DNA from: Bacteroidetes bacterium 43-16
GTDB lineage: Bacteria > Bacteroidota > Bacteroidia > Chitinophagales > Chitinophagaceae
Length of the DNA: 64,000 bases
Direction: 5' to 3'
Assembly: GCA_001897525.1 (NCBI GenBank)
Contig: MKTB01000002.1
Location: 70,196 to 134,195, forward strand
This document shows positions 7,951-16,290 of this stretch, one piece after another (position 1 is the stretch's first letter; each line of letters begins with the position of its first letter). Position numbers and translations under genes: made by a program. The notes under the pieces were generated by a model that was given only the letters and a program-made list of their open reading frames with translations, was not told the origin of the DNA and ran no database searches.

Positions 7951-9486
7951 TTATCGGTCTGTATAGTGCCGCCACTCCTGCTCAAAGTATTTGACCAGGA
8001 CCTGGTTATTCAGTTTATTGATCTCTAAAGTATCTTTAGGCAACATATCATTGGAGAAAGTCATCATCTGCAGAAACACAGGAGTACTGATATAGCGCAC
8101 CGGAACGGCAAATGTATCGGGAACGTTTAATGGTGCCTGCTGGCTGGCCATAATATAACCCCATTCTCCAAAAGAGGGTACAAAATTGTGGTAAGGCAGG
8201 GTCCGGAATCCGCAAGCCTGCAAGGTCTTGTTGACACACCAGAAACTCTTTGGAGCAACCAGCGGAGAGGTGCTCTGGATCACGATCACCGACAAGGGAT
8301 GCAACACCCGCTTCAATAAATTGTAAAAGGTATTGGAATATAATTTACCCAATCCGAAACTGGAAGGATCCGGGAAGTCAATAATCACACAGTCATAAAC
8401 GGTGCGGCTTTCTTTCAGCCAGATAAAAGCATCCTTATTTTCAATAGTAACTTTAGGCTGTTTCAGTGAGTTTTCATTCAAGCCGGCCAGCATCTTGTGT
8501 GAGCTGAACAGGCGGGTCATTTCCGGGTCCAGGTCTACCAGGTGAATGTTTTCCACGCCGGGATATTTAAGGATCTCTCTTACGGCCAGCCCGTCTCCAC
8601 CACCTAAGACCAATACATTTTTCACCTGCTTCACATTGCTCATAGCCGGATGCACCAGGGCTTCATGATAGCGGTATTCGTCCCGGGAGCTGAACTGCAG
8701 GTTACTGTTGAGGAACAAACGAAGTTCTTCCCTGTTTTTAGTAAGTACGATCCTTTGATAAGGGGTTGATTTGGCAAAGACCACTTTATCCTGGTAAGAA
8801 AGTTCATCACCGTAATCCATGATCTCATCTGCGAAAGCAAAGGCCAGGACCTGCCCGATCAATACAAGAAAGGCGCTGAACTTAAGCAGGGCCACTCTTT
8901 TGATCTGTTTCTGGAAGTAATAACACAGTATGATGCTGACCACAACATTGATGATGCCAAAGAAAAGGCTGGTGCGGATGAGGCCAAGATGTGGTACAAA
9001 CAGTAAGGGAAAAACAATAGAAGCCAGCAGAGCGCCGATGTAGTCAAAGGTGAATACCCGGCTCACCAGTTCATTAAAAGAAAGTTTGTCTTTAAGTATT
9101 TTTAAGAGCAAAGGAATCTCTATGCCGACCAGCGTACCTATGATCACGACCAGGAACAGGAGCAAAAACTGGAATCCGTCAATAACCGGAAACAGGACAA
9201 ATAACAAGGGCGCAGAGATGCCCCCGATAAGCCCTACCAGCAGTTCTACCTGCACAAACCAGGTCAGCAGGTCCTTATTAAAATATTTGGATAAGAAAGA
9301 ACCGATACCCATAGAAAACATATAAGTACCGATGATTAAACTGAACTGTGTAATGCTATCACCCAAAACATAGGAGGCCAGTGTCCCGGCGATCAATTCA
9401 TAAATAAGGCCGCAAACGGCAATGATCAGTACCGAAAAAAGAAGTAACCATTGTGTCCGGACCACCTGCTTCTGCGTACTATCCAT
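7951..9486 (-). CDS. Membrane-fused spermidine-synthase-like aminopropyltransferase
   Basis: The protein has 511 residues. The N-terminal half (about 10-225) holds six to seven membrane segments. The C-terminal half (about 235-480) is a spermidine synthase fold: STPYQRIVL, YHEALVHPAM, the nucleotide-binding GGGDGLAVREIL, VDLDPEM and IIDFPDPSS, which carries the catalytic Asp region. In this family decarboxylated AdoMet donates an aminopropyl group to an amine; here the catalytic domain is tethered to the membrane, so the acceptor may be membrane-associated. The N-terminus overlaps the DUF350 gene by 8 bp. Longer than soluble SpeE (about 280-310) because of the membrane domain. Confidence 0.87.
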   Translation of the reverse strand: MDSTQKQVVRTQWLLLFSVLIIAVCGLIYELIAGTLASYVLGDSITQFSLIIGTYMFSMGIGSFLSKYFNKDLLTWFVQVELLVGLIGGISAPLLFVLFPVIDGFQFLLLFLVVIIGTLVGIEIPLLLKILKDKLSFNELVSRVFTFDYIGALLASIVFPLLFVPHLGLIRTSLFFGIINVVVSIILCYYFQKQIKRVALLKFSAFLVLIGQVLAFAFADEIMDYGDELSYQDKVVFAKSTPYQRIVLTKNREELRLFLNSNLQFSSRDEYRYHEALVHPAMSNVKQVKNVLVLGGGDGLAVREILKYPGVENIHLVDLDPEMTRLFSSHKMLAGLNENSLKQPKVTIENKDAFIWLKESRTVYDCVIIDFPDPSSFGLGKLYSNTFYNLLKRVLHPLSVIVIQSTSPLVAPKSFWCVNKTLQACGFRTLPYHNFVPSFGEWGYIMASQQAPLNVPDTFAVPVRYISTPVFLQMMTFSNDMLPKDTLEINKLNNQVLVKYFEQEWRHYTDR

Positions 9487-9694
9487 GAATTGATGCGGCG
9501 ATAATAATAGCTAAAGATAAAAGAAAGAAACCGACGAGCAGGGCCGCGGCTTTATTTTGCTTTTCGAATACTTCTCTGAACAAATTATGCTTGGGCGTTA
9601 CCACTTCTATGATGATAAAAGCGACGATCAGGGCCACAATACCAATACCGGCAAACATTAATGAATTGATTACACTTGCTGTCATTATGATCAT
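9479..9694 (-). CDS. DUF350 family small membrane protein
   Basis: About 71 residues from the ATG at 9692-9694 (MIIMTASVINSL); a second ATG at 9685 is equally plausible. A longer frame exists but would run back into the preceding gene. Two hydrophobic helices (FAGIGIVALIVAFIIIEVV and AALLVGFFLLSLAIIIAASI) flank a polar loop TPKHNLFREVFEKQNKA, the usual half-unit of the DUF350 (YjfL-like) family. Members are known mainly from membrane-stress and polyamine-linked gene clusters; no biochemical activity is established to my knowledge. The stop overlaps the aminopropyltransferase start. Confidence 0.78.
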   Translation of the reverse strand: MIIMTASVINSLMFAGIGIVALIVAFIIIEVVTPKHNLFREVFEKQNKAAALLVGFFLLSLAIIIAASIHG

Positions 9695-9704
9695 TTTTAA
9701 TATT

Positions 9705-9887
9705 TTATTTATGATAAAAATAGGTCCTTCCAGTACGTGCATTACTGCCACCACCGGCATTGGTCTCATTGCTCTGCCAGGGCCATATAGAGAAGCCCAT
9801 ATAGTCGGCCCCGGCCTTTGCTCCGGTTATCCCTAAAACAAAGAGGATAAACCATTTCATTTTTTTTATAGTATCCAGGATCTTCAT
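9705..9887 (-). CDS. 60-residue exported small protein of the operon
   Basis: Sequence begins MKILDTIKKMKWFILFVLG with a hydrophobic segment (about 12-25) that serves as signal peptide or anchor, followed by AGADYMGFSIWPWQ and a glycine/asparagine-rich tail (NETNAGGGSNARTGRTYFYHK, in part). No recognised domain. It sits 16 nt after the DUF4178 gene and just before DUF350, where related clusters in other phyla often carry a small DUF4247-type protein; I cannot show homology. It may be a structural partner or a substrate of the surrounding enzymes. The position and spacing make it a convincing gene despite its size. Confidence 0.65.
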   Translation of the reverse strand: MKILDTIKKMKWFILFVLGITGAKAGADYMGFSIWPWQSNETNAGGGSNARTGRTYFYHK

Positions 9888-9903
9888 GGAATTGCTGTTT
9901 TAA

Positions 9904-11790
9904 TTAAGCCCATCTTTTTTGCTCTGTTGAATAATTGCGGATCATCAAAATGACCGGCCAGCTGATGATAATCAGTAAAGGAAACCAGAAATTCAGCGCC
10001 CTTTTTGAACCTGCCTGTGCTTTAACATATATGGTAGCGACTGAGCCCGCATCTGTACCTTTCTCCGCTTCTATGTTGAGCACATACTTTCCTTTAGGCA
10101 AGGCCGTAAACAAGTGATCATAGCTATTACTACCCTCCGACCAGCTTTCTCCACCATCATTCCCGGAATAGTATTCCAGGTCTTTACCGGCATTGTACTC
10201 CTGCCCCGTCCCTGTATTCACCAGTGAAAAGTCAAGAGATACCCAGTTGTTCTGCACATCAGAACTGATGTCCACCGACACATTCGTTCGGAAATTATTC
10301 AAATCAAAAGGTTCTGAGGTAATTTCTATGTTCTTTATCGTATCGGAAAAGCTGTAATTATTAGAAAGGACCACCTTTGAAGGCATACCCGTGAGATCGA
10401 TGGCCAGATGCACCAGGATAAACAGGATCACCGCAAGTGCCCCCGCAACGATCAGTTGCTGGTTGCTGAACTTAGAACCCGGCTCTACAGTACCCAGGCC
10501 TACTTTTTTAGGCAATTCAATTTTAGTGTCCTGTTGCAGCAATTCTTTACGGTCTACATACTCCCCTTTAAACCAGTAGTTATTTTTATCCCCGTCTCTT
10601 TCCAGGCTGATCAGGTAAGGAGGTGCAATATAATCATATGCAAAGCCCCTGCGATTATTCCCGGCAAAGTCATCAAACACATAGCCTTCTGCCCACAAAA
10701 GCTTAACCGTATAATCATTATAAAACCGGTAATGCCTATCGTCAAAATAGATAAAGTCCTGCCCGGGATTAGGTAATAAAGGAAACTCCATGGTTTCCTG
10801 TACCAGCATAAAGTTCCCGTTAAAGGCACTTAAGAAAGCAAAGCCCCCATCCGTTTCACAATACAGGGTAAACTCCTGCCATTGCGCATCCTCATTATCT
10901 TCTTTAATGGTAGCGCCAATGACTTTAAAGTCATCGCCCAGCAAATGCAGTTGCGTACCCAGGGGAATTTTAGTAGCTGAGTTATGGGTCAGCCTCATCA
11001 CTTTACGGTCCTTCTCCCAGCGCCATTTTTCAGTAAAACTGTTGAAGGTATTGCAATGCGGACAAACAAAATTCTTGACCAGCGGGAAGTAAGGGATCGT
11101 CACTTCTTTACCACAGGAAGCACAGTCTACATAATCTTTTTCATTGAAAGCAATAGACTGGCGCATACCTGAAAGTTCCAGCTCCTCCAGGCTTTCAACA
11201 GGTTCCTGCTTAAAGATCCGGCATTCTTTCCCGGCCAGCCATATCTCAATGTACTCTTCCCCGTTTTTACTTTGAAATAAGAATCTTTCCTCCGCGCCTA
11301 TCACCTCTGCGGCACTTTCTCCTTTGACATCAAAGCCCCAGAAATCGTCCAGCTGCACCAGCCTGAAGGTGCCCAGGCGATCGATAATAGTATCTTTAGT
11401 GGTCGAGGCCCTGCCTAAACGCTCATACAGGCCTTTGGTATTAATATCCGTAACCGGCGTTAACACGGTCTGGAAGCCATAAGACTCTTCCAGGAATTTC
11501 ACAGTACCGTCCTGCAGTTGCATGGTCCAGAAATTCAGGGAGGCATTTTTAAACACGACGACAAGCGCACCGCTAAGGCTAAAGCGCTGATCCCTGAAGC
11601 GCCCTGTAGTATCCTGTTGAAAACGGGAATACAGGGGTATTTTTCTTAGTTTTTGATTATTTTCAGCATGCAGATAAGGCCGGATACGATTTACCTGGCC
11701 ACAGGTACAACTGTAGTGCATGGCTTCCGTGCTTACCTGCCGGTAAGCGGCACTGCATTTCGGGCAGGTCAATGTCTTGGGTAGCTCCAT
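9904..11790 (-). CDS. DUF4178 zinc-ribbon membrane protein
   Basis: The protein has 628 residues. It opens with a zinc ribbon (C9, C12, C28, C30) and has a second Cys4 ribbon at about 222-245 (CASCGK...CPHC). Between and after these lie two DUF4178-like beta-rich segments (about 70-190 and 265-395, with ESAAEVIGAEERFLFQS and QEFTLYCETDGG typical of the domain). A membrane helix (LIVAGALAVILFILVHLAI) begins near 448, followed by an exported beta domain and a last helix (FWFPLLIIISWPVILMI). This suggests a cytosolic zinc/DUF4178 part linked to a periplasmic domain. Genes of this type accompany SpeD/SpeE-like and DUF350 genes. Five bases separate it from speD. Confidence 0.8.
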   Translation of the reverse strand: MELPKTLTCPKCSAAYRQVSTEAMHYSCTCGQVNRIRPYLHAENNQKLRKIPLYSRFQQDTTGRFRDQRFSLSGALVVVFKNASLNFWTMQLQDGTVKFLEESYGFQTVLTPVTDINTKGLYERLGRASTTKDTIIDRLGTFRLVQLDDFWGFDVKGESAAEVIGAEERFLFQSKNGEEYIEIWLAGKECRIFKQEPVESLEELELSGMRQSIAFNEKDYVDCASCGKEVTIPYFPLVKNFVCPHCNTFNSFTEKWRWEKDRKVMRLTHNSATKIPLGTQLHLLGDDFKVIGATIKEDNEDAQWQEFTLYCETDGGFAFLSAFNGNFMLVQETMEFPLLPNPGQDFIYFDDRHYRFYNDYTVKLLWAEGYVFDDFAGNNRRGFAYDYIAPPYLISLERDGDKNNYWFKGEYVDRKELLQQDTKIELPKKVGLGTVEPGSKFSNQQLIVAGALAVILFILVHLAIDLTGMPSKVVLSNNYSFSDTIKNIEITSEPFDLNNFRTNVSVDISSDVQNNWVSLDFSLVNTGTGQEYNAGKDLEYYSGNDGGESWSEGSNSYDHLFTALPKGKYVLNIEAEKGTDAGSVATIYVKAQAGSKRALNFWFPLLIIISWPVILMIRNYSTEQKRWA

Positions 11791-11795
11791 GGTCC

Positions 11796-12155
11796 TTATC
11801 TTTTTACTTTAACCAGGTCATGCACTACACCTCCGAAGTAATCCTGCAAAGCAGCAAAGAGCTGCTCTACTACCGCGTCGTTAACTCTCGAAAAATTGCT
11901 GAGGTAGATATCCATGTTCAGCAAAGCGTATTCGGGCCAGGTATGAATGGAAATATGACTTTCACTCAGGCATACTACTGCCGTAAAACCACCGCCTTCA
12001 AAATTATGGAACACAGAACCCAGATCTTTAAGATCATGCGCTGTTATTAATGCTTGTATTAATAAAGCAAAAGACTCGTATGTACTTAATTTATCCATTG
12101 CCACTTCTTTCAAAGTCGCCAGGATATGCAGCCCTTCTTTATAGATATTGCTCAT
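11796..12155 (-). CDS. speD: SpeD-like pyruvoyl-dependent decarboxylase, catalytic Cys replaced by Ser
   Basis: 119 residues, the size of the short bacterial AdoMet decarboxylases. It carries the self-cleavage motif LSESHISIHTWPE: E65-S66, with S66 expected to become the pyruvoyl group, and H71 in the place of the catalytic His. Twenty residues after S66, where characterised enzymes have the catalytic Cys (TCG motif), it reads IYLSNFSR, so the residue is S86. Family knowledge: SpeD decarboxylates AdoMet for spermidine synthesis, while some homologues have changed to ornithine or arginine decarboxylation. It heads the operon ending at 5257 and has its own -7 element. The gene symbol marks family, not proven substrate. 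Confidence 0.85.
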   Translation of the reverse strand: MSNIYKEGLHILATLKEVAMDKLSTYESFALLIQALITAHDLKDLGSVFHNFEGGGFTAVVCLSESHISIHTWPEYALLNMDIYLSNFSRVNDAVVEQLFAALQDYFGGVVHDLVKVKR

Positions 12156-12178
12156 AGGTTTTCATGCAACGAATGCCA

Positions 12179-12186
12179 CAAATGTA
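12179..12186 (-). promoter_or_regulatory. Candidate promoter (-7 TACATTTG) of the speD operon
   Basis: TACATTTG on the minus strand matches TAnnTTTG and lies 23 nt upstream of the speD ATG, in the only sizeable gap (55 bp) between the pterin dehydratase stop and speD. No perfect TTG -33 is visible. It suggests that the seven genes from speD onward can be transcribed separately from the sensor kinase unit. Confidence 0.5.
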
Positions 12187-12210
12187 AGATTTTTTCAAAA
12201 AATTAACAGC

Positions 12211-12447
12211 CTATGCCAATAACGCTTCGATCTGGGTAGCCAGGGCATGATCTCTTTCAGTAATGGCATTGACATCATGAGAGAAAAGCTCTATCCTGAG
12301 CCGATTCCATTTATGCAACAGCATATCAGGATGATGATTGGCCTTATCGGCCAGCTGCGCAATGCGGAGCACCAGTTCTGCAACGGCTGTCTGATCTTTT
12401 AACTGGATATCCCAGACCAGTTTTCCTTCTGTTTCTTGATACGGCAT
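12211..12447 (-). CDS. phhB: Pterin-4a-carbinolamine dehydratase
   Basis: 78 residues from the ATG at 12445-12447; a TTG six codons upstream would overlap the regulator gene and is less likely. The family signature is clear: ADKANHHPD, then WNRLRIELFSHDVNAITERDHALA. The enzyme dehydrates 4a-hydroxytetrahydropterin in pterin recycling after aromatic amino-acid hydroxylation and can act as a dimerisation factor. The first His pair and the SHD motif that form the active site are present. No phenylalanine hydroxylase gene lies in the window. It follows the response regulator by 10 nt and is probably co-transcribed with the two-component pair. Confidence 0.85.
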   Translation of the reverse strand: MPYQETEGKLVWDIQLKDQTAVAELVLRIAQLADKANHHPDMLLHKWNRLRIELFSHDVNAITERDHALATQIEALLA

Positions 12448-12457
12448 AATCTTTATT

Positions 12458-13207
12458 TTAAGCAAATGAATTAATAAATGATTCTTTATAGGTGGCAGAG
12501 ACTTCTATCTCGCTGCCATCCTGCAATACAACATAGCCACCTGCACCTTTATGATACTTGGCCACGTGGTTGATGTTAATGATATGAGACTTATGTATGC
12601 GCACAAAAGGGTATTCCAGCAATTCCTCAAAATGCTTCAGGAAGCGGCAAACCATCTTTTTAGAACCGTCTTCCAGGAAGATGTCGGTAAAGTTGCCATT
12701 CCCCTTCAGGCGGATGATCTGGCGGTGATGCACCACCTCAAAGCCATCTATAGTAGGCAATATAAGTTTTTGATTATTGAAATCAACTTTTGAATTTTCC
12801 AGGAGGACCTTATTCCGCTCCAGGCTGTCTTTCTGCGCGATGGATTGGGTCACTTTATTCACCGCCAGTATCAGTTCCTCTATCGCCAGAGGTTTCAGCA
12901 GGTAATAAGCCGCGCTTTGGTTCAATGCCTTTAAGGCATACTCAGAATAAGCGGTTACGAATATCGTTTCAAAAGACAGGTCCTGGCATCCTTCCAATAC
13001 GTCAAAGGCATTGCCATAAGGCATTTCCACATCCAGGAACACCAGGTCGGGCTTTACTTCATTAATCATGGTTATCGCATCCTTTGCCTGGTGGGCCATG
13101 GCCACGACCTCCACCTGCGGGCAATATTTTTTCAGGTAGGCTTTGAGTGCATTGACCGCCGCCATCTCATCTTCTACAATCACCGTCTTAAGCGTGTTCA
13201 ATTTCAT
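12458..13207 (-). CDS. LytTR-family response regulator
   Basis: The protein has 249 residues. The receiver domain (1-125) has the acidic pocket VEDE, phospho-acceptor D59 in LVFLDVEMP, a Thr/Ser in FVTAYSEYALKAL and the KP pair in YYLLKPL. A linker leads to a C-terminal LytTR DNA-binding domain (about 145-245) with VRIHKSHIININHV. It is the partner of the histidine kinase whose end it overlaps by 20 bp. Such pairs are usually autoregulatory and may control the adjacent pterin dehydratase and polyamine-like genes, though no binding site was identified. Confidence 0.93.
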   Translation of the reverse strand: MKLNTLKTVIVEDEMAAVNALKAYLKKYCPQVEVVAMAHQAKDAITMINEVKPDLVFLDVEMPYGNAFDVLEGCQDLSFETIFVTAYSEYALKALNQSAAYYLLKPLAIEELILAVNKVTQSIAQKDSLERNKVLLENSKVDFNNQKLILPTIDGFEVVHHRQIIRLKGNGNFTDIFLEDGSKKMVCRFLKHFEELLEYPFVRIHKSHIININHVAKYHKGAGGYVVLQDGSEIEVSATYKESFINSFA

Positions 13208-15095
13208 AACTGTATTTTAAAATAGGTAAACTAATTTCGATCAATGTGCCCTGCCCGCCCGATGCAGAAAGGTCGGTGACCGTATATACAATGCCGGACT
13301 GGTACAATTGATTGAGCAGGGTAATACGCTCTTTCGTATTGGCCATGCCCAAAGATTTATGTTGCTTCTGATGGGCCGTTTTCAGAGCCATACTTTGCGC
13401 AATACCGATACCATCGTCCCTGATGCTGATCTGCAGTTGCTCTCCCTTCTTTTCAATCTTTAAGCTAAGCAAACCTTTATCTTGTTTATAACGAAGCCCA
13501 TGCCAGACGGCATTTTCCAGGAAAGGCTGGATCACCATATTGGGAACGGCAACTTCCATCTTATCAATCGCAGGGTCTACAATAATGTCATAGTTAAACT
13601 GGGTACTGAAGCGCTGGTACTCCAGAGACAGGTATTTCTCCAGGTGGCCCAGCTCTACGCCCAGTGGCACAAAATCTTTGCCCGAATGTTCCATCACCGT
13701 GCGCATCAGCGTGGAGTAGGAACTCAGGTATTTATTGGCCTTGATCTCATCATTCTCTGCGATGAACTGGTTCACACTGTTCAGGCTGTTGAACACAAAA
13801 TGTGGGTTCATCTCTCTTCTCAAAGATTGTAAACGGATCTTTTTGTTCCTTTTTAATATCGTATAATAGGCTTTAGCGATAAATACCAGCGACACCAAAA
13901 TGACCAGTGCTACCGCGATCAATAAATAATTATTCCTCCGGGTTTGCTCCAGCAGGGTAGCCTGCAGGGCCTTTTCTTCCTCCAGCTTCTGGATGCGGCC
14001 TTCTATCTCTTCAAAAGCTTTCATATCCAGCAGGCTGCTGTCCCTGGCGAGCAGCTCATCCAGCTTGTCCAGGAAGCCCATAGAGGCTTGCTGCGCCTTG
14101 GCCTGCCTGCCGGTATTATTGTACAGGTCCACTAATTGCAGCAAGGCATCTTTGGCCGGTTTGGTCAGGTGTAGCGATGTGGCCAGCTGATAAGCAGCGA
14201 GCAGGTTGCGCTCTGCAGCCGTATCCATCTTTTGTTGCGCATATAACATCCCTAACTGTGTCAAGGTATTGATCTTCAGCAGCTCATTCTTTGTACTGTC
14301 CGCAGCCGATAGCAGGTTTAATTGTAAGGCTATGGCCTCCTCAAATTTATTGTTTTGCACCAGGTCTTTAGACAAGTCACCGATCACTTTTTCGGCACTG
14401 GCTTTAGGCTGATCATCCAGGGCAATAGAACGCGACAGGGTCTTCACGGCTTCCTCCTGCTTATTCTGGAGCCTTTGCGTGACCGCCAGTTGATTTAAGG
14501 CATCAGACATTTCTACTTTCACCTGGGATACCCCTTTCTCTGAACGGGACAGCATCTCTACATTCCTGCGCGCAAATTCTTCTTTACGCTCCAGGTCATT
14601 CGTCTGCATCCTTTGCTGGTCATTTGCGTTCAGGCTTTTGGCCATCGGGTCTTCCTGGTTGGAAGCCGCTTTTCCATAGTTACCAATAGCCTCCTTTACC
14701 TTATTCTGCTCCTCCTGCACTTTGGCCAGTTTACGCTGCACCGTGGCCAGTTCCTCTTTCGAGCCGGAAGATTGATAAGCCTCTGCGGCACGCTTATAAT
14801 AAGTCTCGGCCTTTTGATACTCTCCTTTCCCCGAAAGATCATCGCCTATCTGAACAAAACTCCGGGCCGTTGCCTGATCGTCTACACCATAGCTCTGCTC
14901 AGCCTGTTTCGCTTTCTTATACAACTTGCTGTTACCCGCAGATTTGGCACCTGCTTTTTTATTAATGAATTTATCTTTCTCCGGCTCCGCCTGCACGGGT
15001 AAAGATTGGGCAAAAGCACTTAAGCTACTGCTCAGCAGTAACAGGTAAAGGATAAATAGATACAGGCTTTTAGGGCCAAGCTGTTTAAGCCGCAT
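13188..15095 (-). CDS. LytS-type sensor histidine kinase with TPR-rich sensor
   Basis: The protein has 635 residues. A signal peptide ends near SAFAQ, then a long alpha-helical periplasmic region (about 40-380) contains TPR-like repeats (AETYYKRAAEAYQSSG, AERNLLAAYQLATSL). A transmembrane helix NYLLIAVALVILVSLVFIAK (about 390-410) precedes a His-kinase domain of the LytS/YehU type: LRREMNPHFVFNSLNSV (phospho-His), then an HATPase region with NMVIQPFLENAVWHGL, RDDGIGI and GMANTKERI. It is a membrane sensor paired with the LytTR regulator. The signal is unknown. It is divergent from the SIMPL gene. Confidence 0.92.
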   Translation of the reverse strand: MRLKQLGPKSLYLFILYLLLLSSSLSAFAQSLPVQAEPEKDKFINKKAGAKSAGNSKLYKKAKQAEQSYGVDDQATARSFVQIGDDLSGKGEYQKAETYYKRAAEAYQSSGSKEELATVQRKLAKVQEEQNKVKEAIGNYGKAASNQEDPMAKSLNANDQQRMQTNDLERKEEFARRNVEMLSRSEKGVSQVKVEMSDALNQLAVTQRLQNKQEEAVKTLSRSIALDDQPKASAEKVIGDLSKDLVQNNKFEEAIALQLNLLSAADSTKNELLKINTLTQLGMLYAQQKMDTAAERNLLAAYQLATSLHLTKPAKDALLQLVDLYNNTGRQAKAQQASMGFLDKLDELLARDSSLLDMKAFEEIEGRIQKLEEEKALQATLLEQTRRNNYLLIAVALVILVSLVFIAKAYYTILKRNKKIRLQSLRREMNPHFVFNSLNSVNQFIAENDEIKANKYLSSYSTLMRTVMEHSGKDFVPLGVELGHLEKYLSLEYQRFSTQFNYDIIVDPAIDKMEVAVPNMVIQPFLENAVWHGLRYKQDKGLLSLKIEKKGEQLQISIRDDGIGIAQSMALKTAHQKQHKSLGMANTKERITLLNQLYQSGIVYTVTDLSASGGQGTLIEISLPILKYSYEIEHA

Positions 15096-15209
15096 TATTG
15101 AGATGATTTGGAAGGATAAAATTAAGACTAATTATTATACCGGCTTTATCATTCACCAAGTCGGATATGCATTTCACCATGTAGCCCTTATAAAATCTGC
15201 GCCAGTAGA

Positions 15210-15217
15210 TATTTTTG
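15210..15217 (+). promoter_or_regulatory. Candidate -7 element for the SIMPL gene
   Basis: TATTTTTG fits TAnnTTTG and lies 24 nt upstream of the ATG at 15242. It also supports that ATG over an in-frame ATG at 15215, which would fall inside the box. The -33 region lacks a perfect TTG. Confidence 0.45.
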
Positions 15218-15241
15218 AACTTCAGAAACATTAAATCAATC

Positions 15242-16192
15242 ATGAACAAATTCCTTTTTACCCTTGTAAGCTGTAGCCTTACTGCACTGCAACTCTCCGC
15301 ACAGATCGCAGGAAACATTAATAATGAACCTTATGCCGTAGCTTACCCGGACAATATGATCAATGTGTCTTATCCATCAGGTACGGCAACTTATTTATCG
15401 GTAAAAGGAATGGCCAATATAAAGCCTGATGCACTCGTAGCCATCTATGCCGTGCAGCAGACCGGGAAAACGGTTCAGGAAACCAATGAACTGATGGACA
15501 ACCGGATCAGGGAGGTGGAAGCCGGGCTTAAAAAGTTTCCTGAGGTAAAGGTGTACACAGATATGATCACTATGGTGCCGCTCTATGAATTGCAGGCGGA
15601 AAAAAAACTGTTCAGTAAAAAAACCTACAATGAAGTACCGGCCGGATTTGAACTGAAAAAGAACATTCATATACAATTCAAAAAAGGAGAGCAGATCAAC
15701 GAGATCATGAAGGTCTTATCTGAATTTGAGATCTATGACCTGGTAAGGGTCGACTATACCATCAATAATATAGACAGCATAAAAAAGGAATTGATCAGTA
15801 AAGCCAGGGCGATGATGCTGGAAAGGATCAAGAACTATGAAATGCTTCTCGGGGATAGTTTCAGCAATAAAGAGAAAAATGTAAATGATGGCTTTAAACT
15901 CTATCTCCCTACTGAGATGTACCGTAAATACACCATTTACCAAAATACCTCTTTGGGCAAAAACCTGAACCCCGACCGCATTAATGCGACTTATAAATCA
16001 AGTACCAATTTTTATATGCCGGTATCCAATAAGGACTTCGATTTCGTGATCAACCCTACCCTGTTAGAACCTGCCGTGCAGGTACTCTATGAATTAAAAT
16101 GGTCGGCCACACCCAAAGTTGATGAGAAAAAGAATAACCTGCTCTTTATGAACCAGAATGGAGAACTGAAATCTATCCCTGTAAATAACTAA
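15242..16192 (+). CDS. Secreted SIMPL (DUF541) domain protein
   Basis: 316 residues from the ATG at 15242 (MNKFLFTLVSCSLTALQLSAQ), a clean signal peptide. The body resembles the SIMPL/DUF541 domain: YLSVKGMANIKPDALVAIYAV, TVQETNELMDNRIREV, and the Lys/Met-rich ISKARAMMLERIKNYEM helix. These proteins are periplasmic or outer-membrane-associated and often of unknown function. It does not obviously form an operon with the vWA gene 98 nt downstream, although both are on the plus strand. Confidence 0.75.
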   Translation: MNKFLFTLVSCSLTALQLSAQIAGNINNEPYAVAYPDNMINVSYPSGTATYLSVKGMANIKPDALVAIYAVQQTGKTVQETNELMDNRIREVEAGLKKFPEVKVYTDMITMVPLYELQAEKKLFSKKTYNEVPAGFELKKNIHIQFKKGEQINEIMKVLSEFEIYDLVRVDYTINNIDSIKKELISKARAMMLERIKNYEMLLGDSFSNKEKNVNDGFKLYLPTEMYRKYTIYQNTSLGKNLNPDRINATYKSSTNFYMPVSNKDFDFVINPTLLEPAVQVLYELKWSATPKVDEKKNNLLFMNQNGELKSIPVNN

Positions 16193-16290
16193 TACATTTT
16201 GGCCTACACCTGTTTTATTAGCACAGCAGGTATGGAAACCGGGAAAGAAATGCATCTTTTGGTAGTAGACAATTTTTAAAATCATTTATT

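Noticed and set aside
9479-9769. Longer DUF350 start at 9769
   Set aside because: It would overlap the upstream 60-residue gene, and the family starts near the first helix at 9694 or 9685.
12211-12465. Longer start of the pterin dehydratase
   Set aside because: The upstream start is TTG overlapping the regulator; the ATG at 12447 fits the family start.
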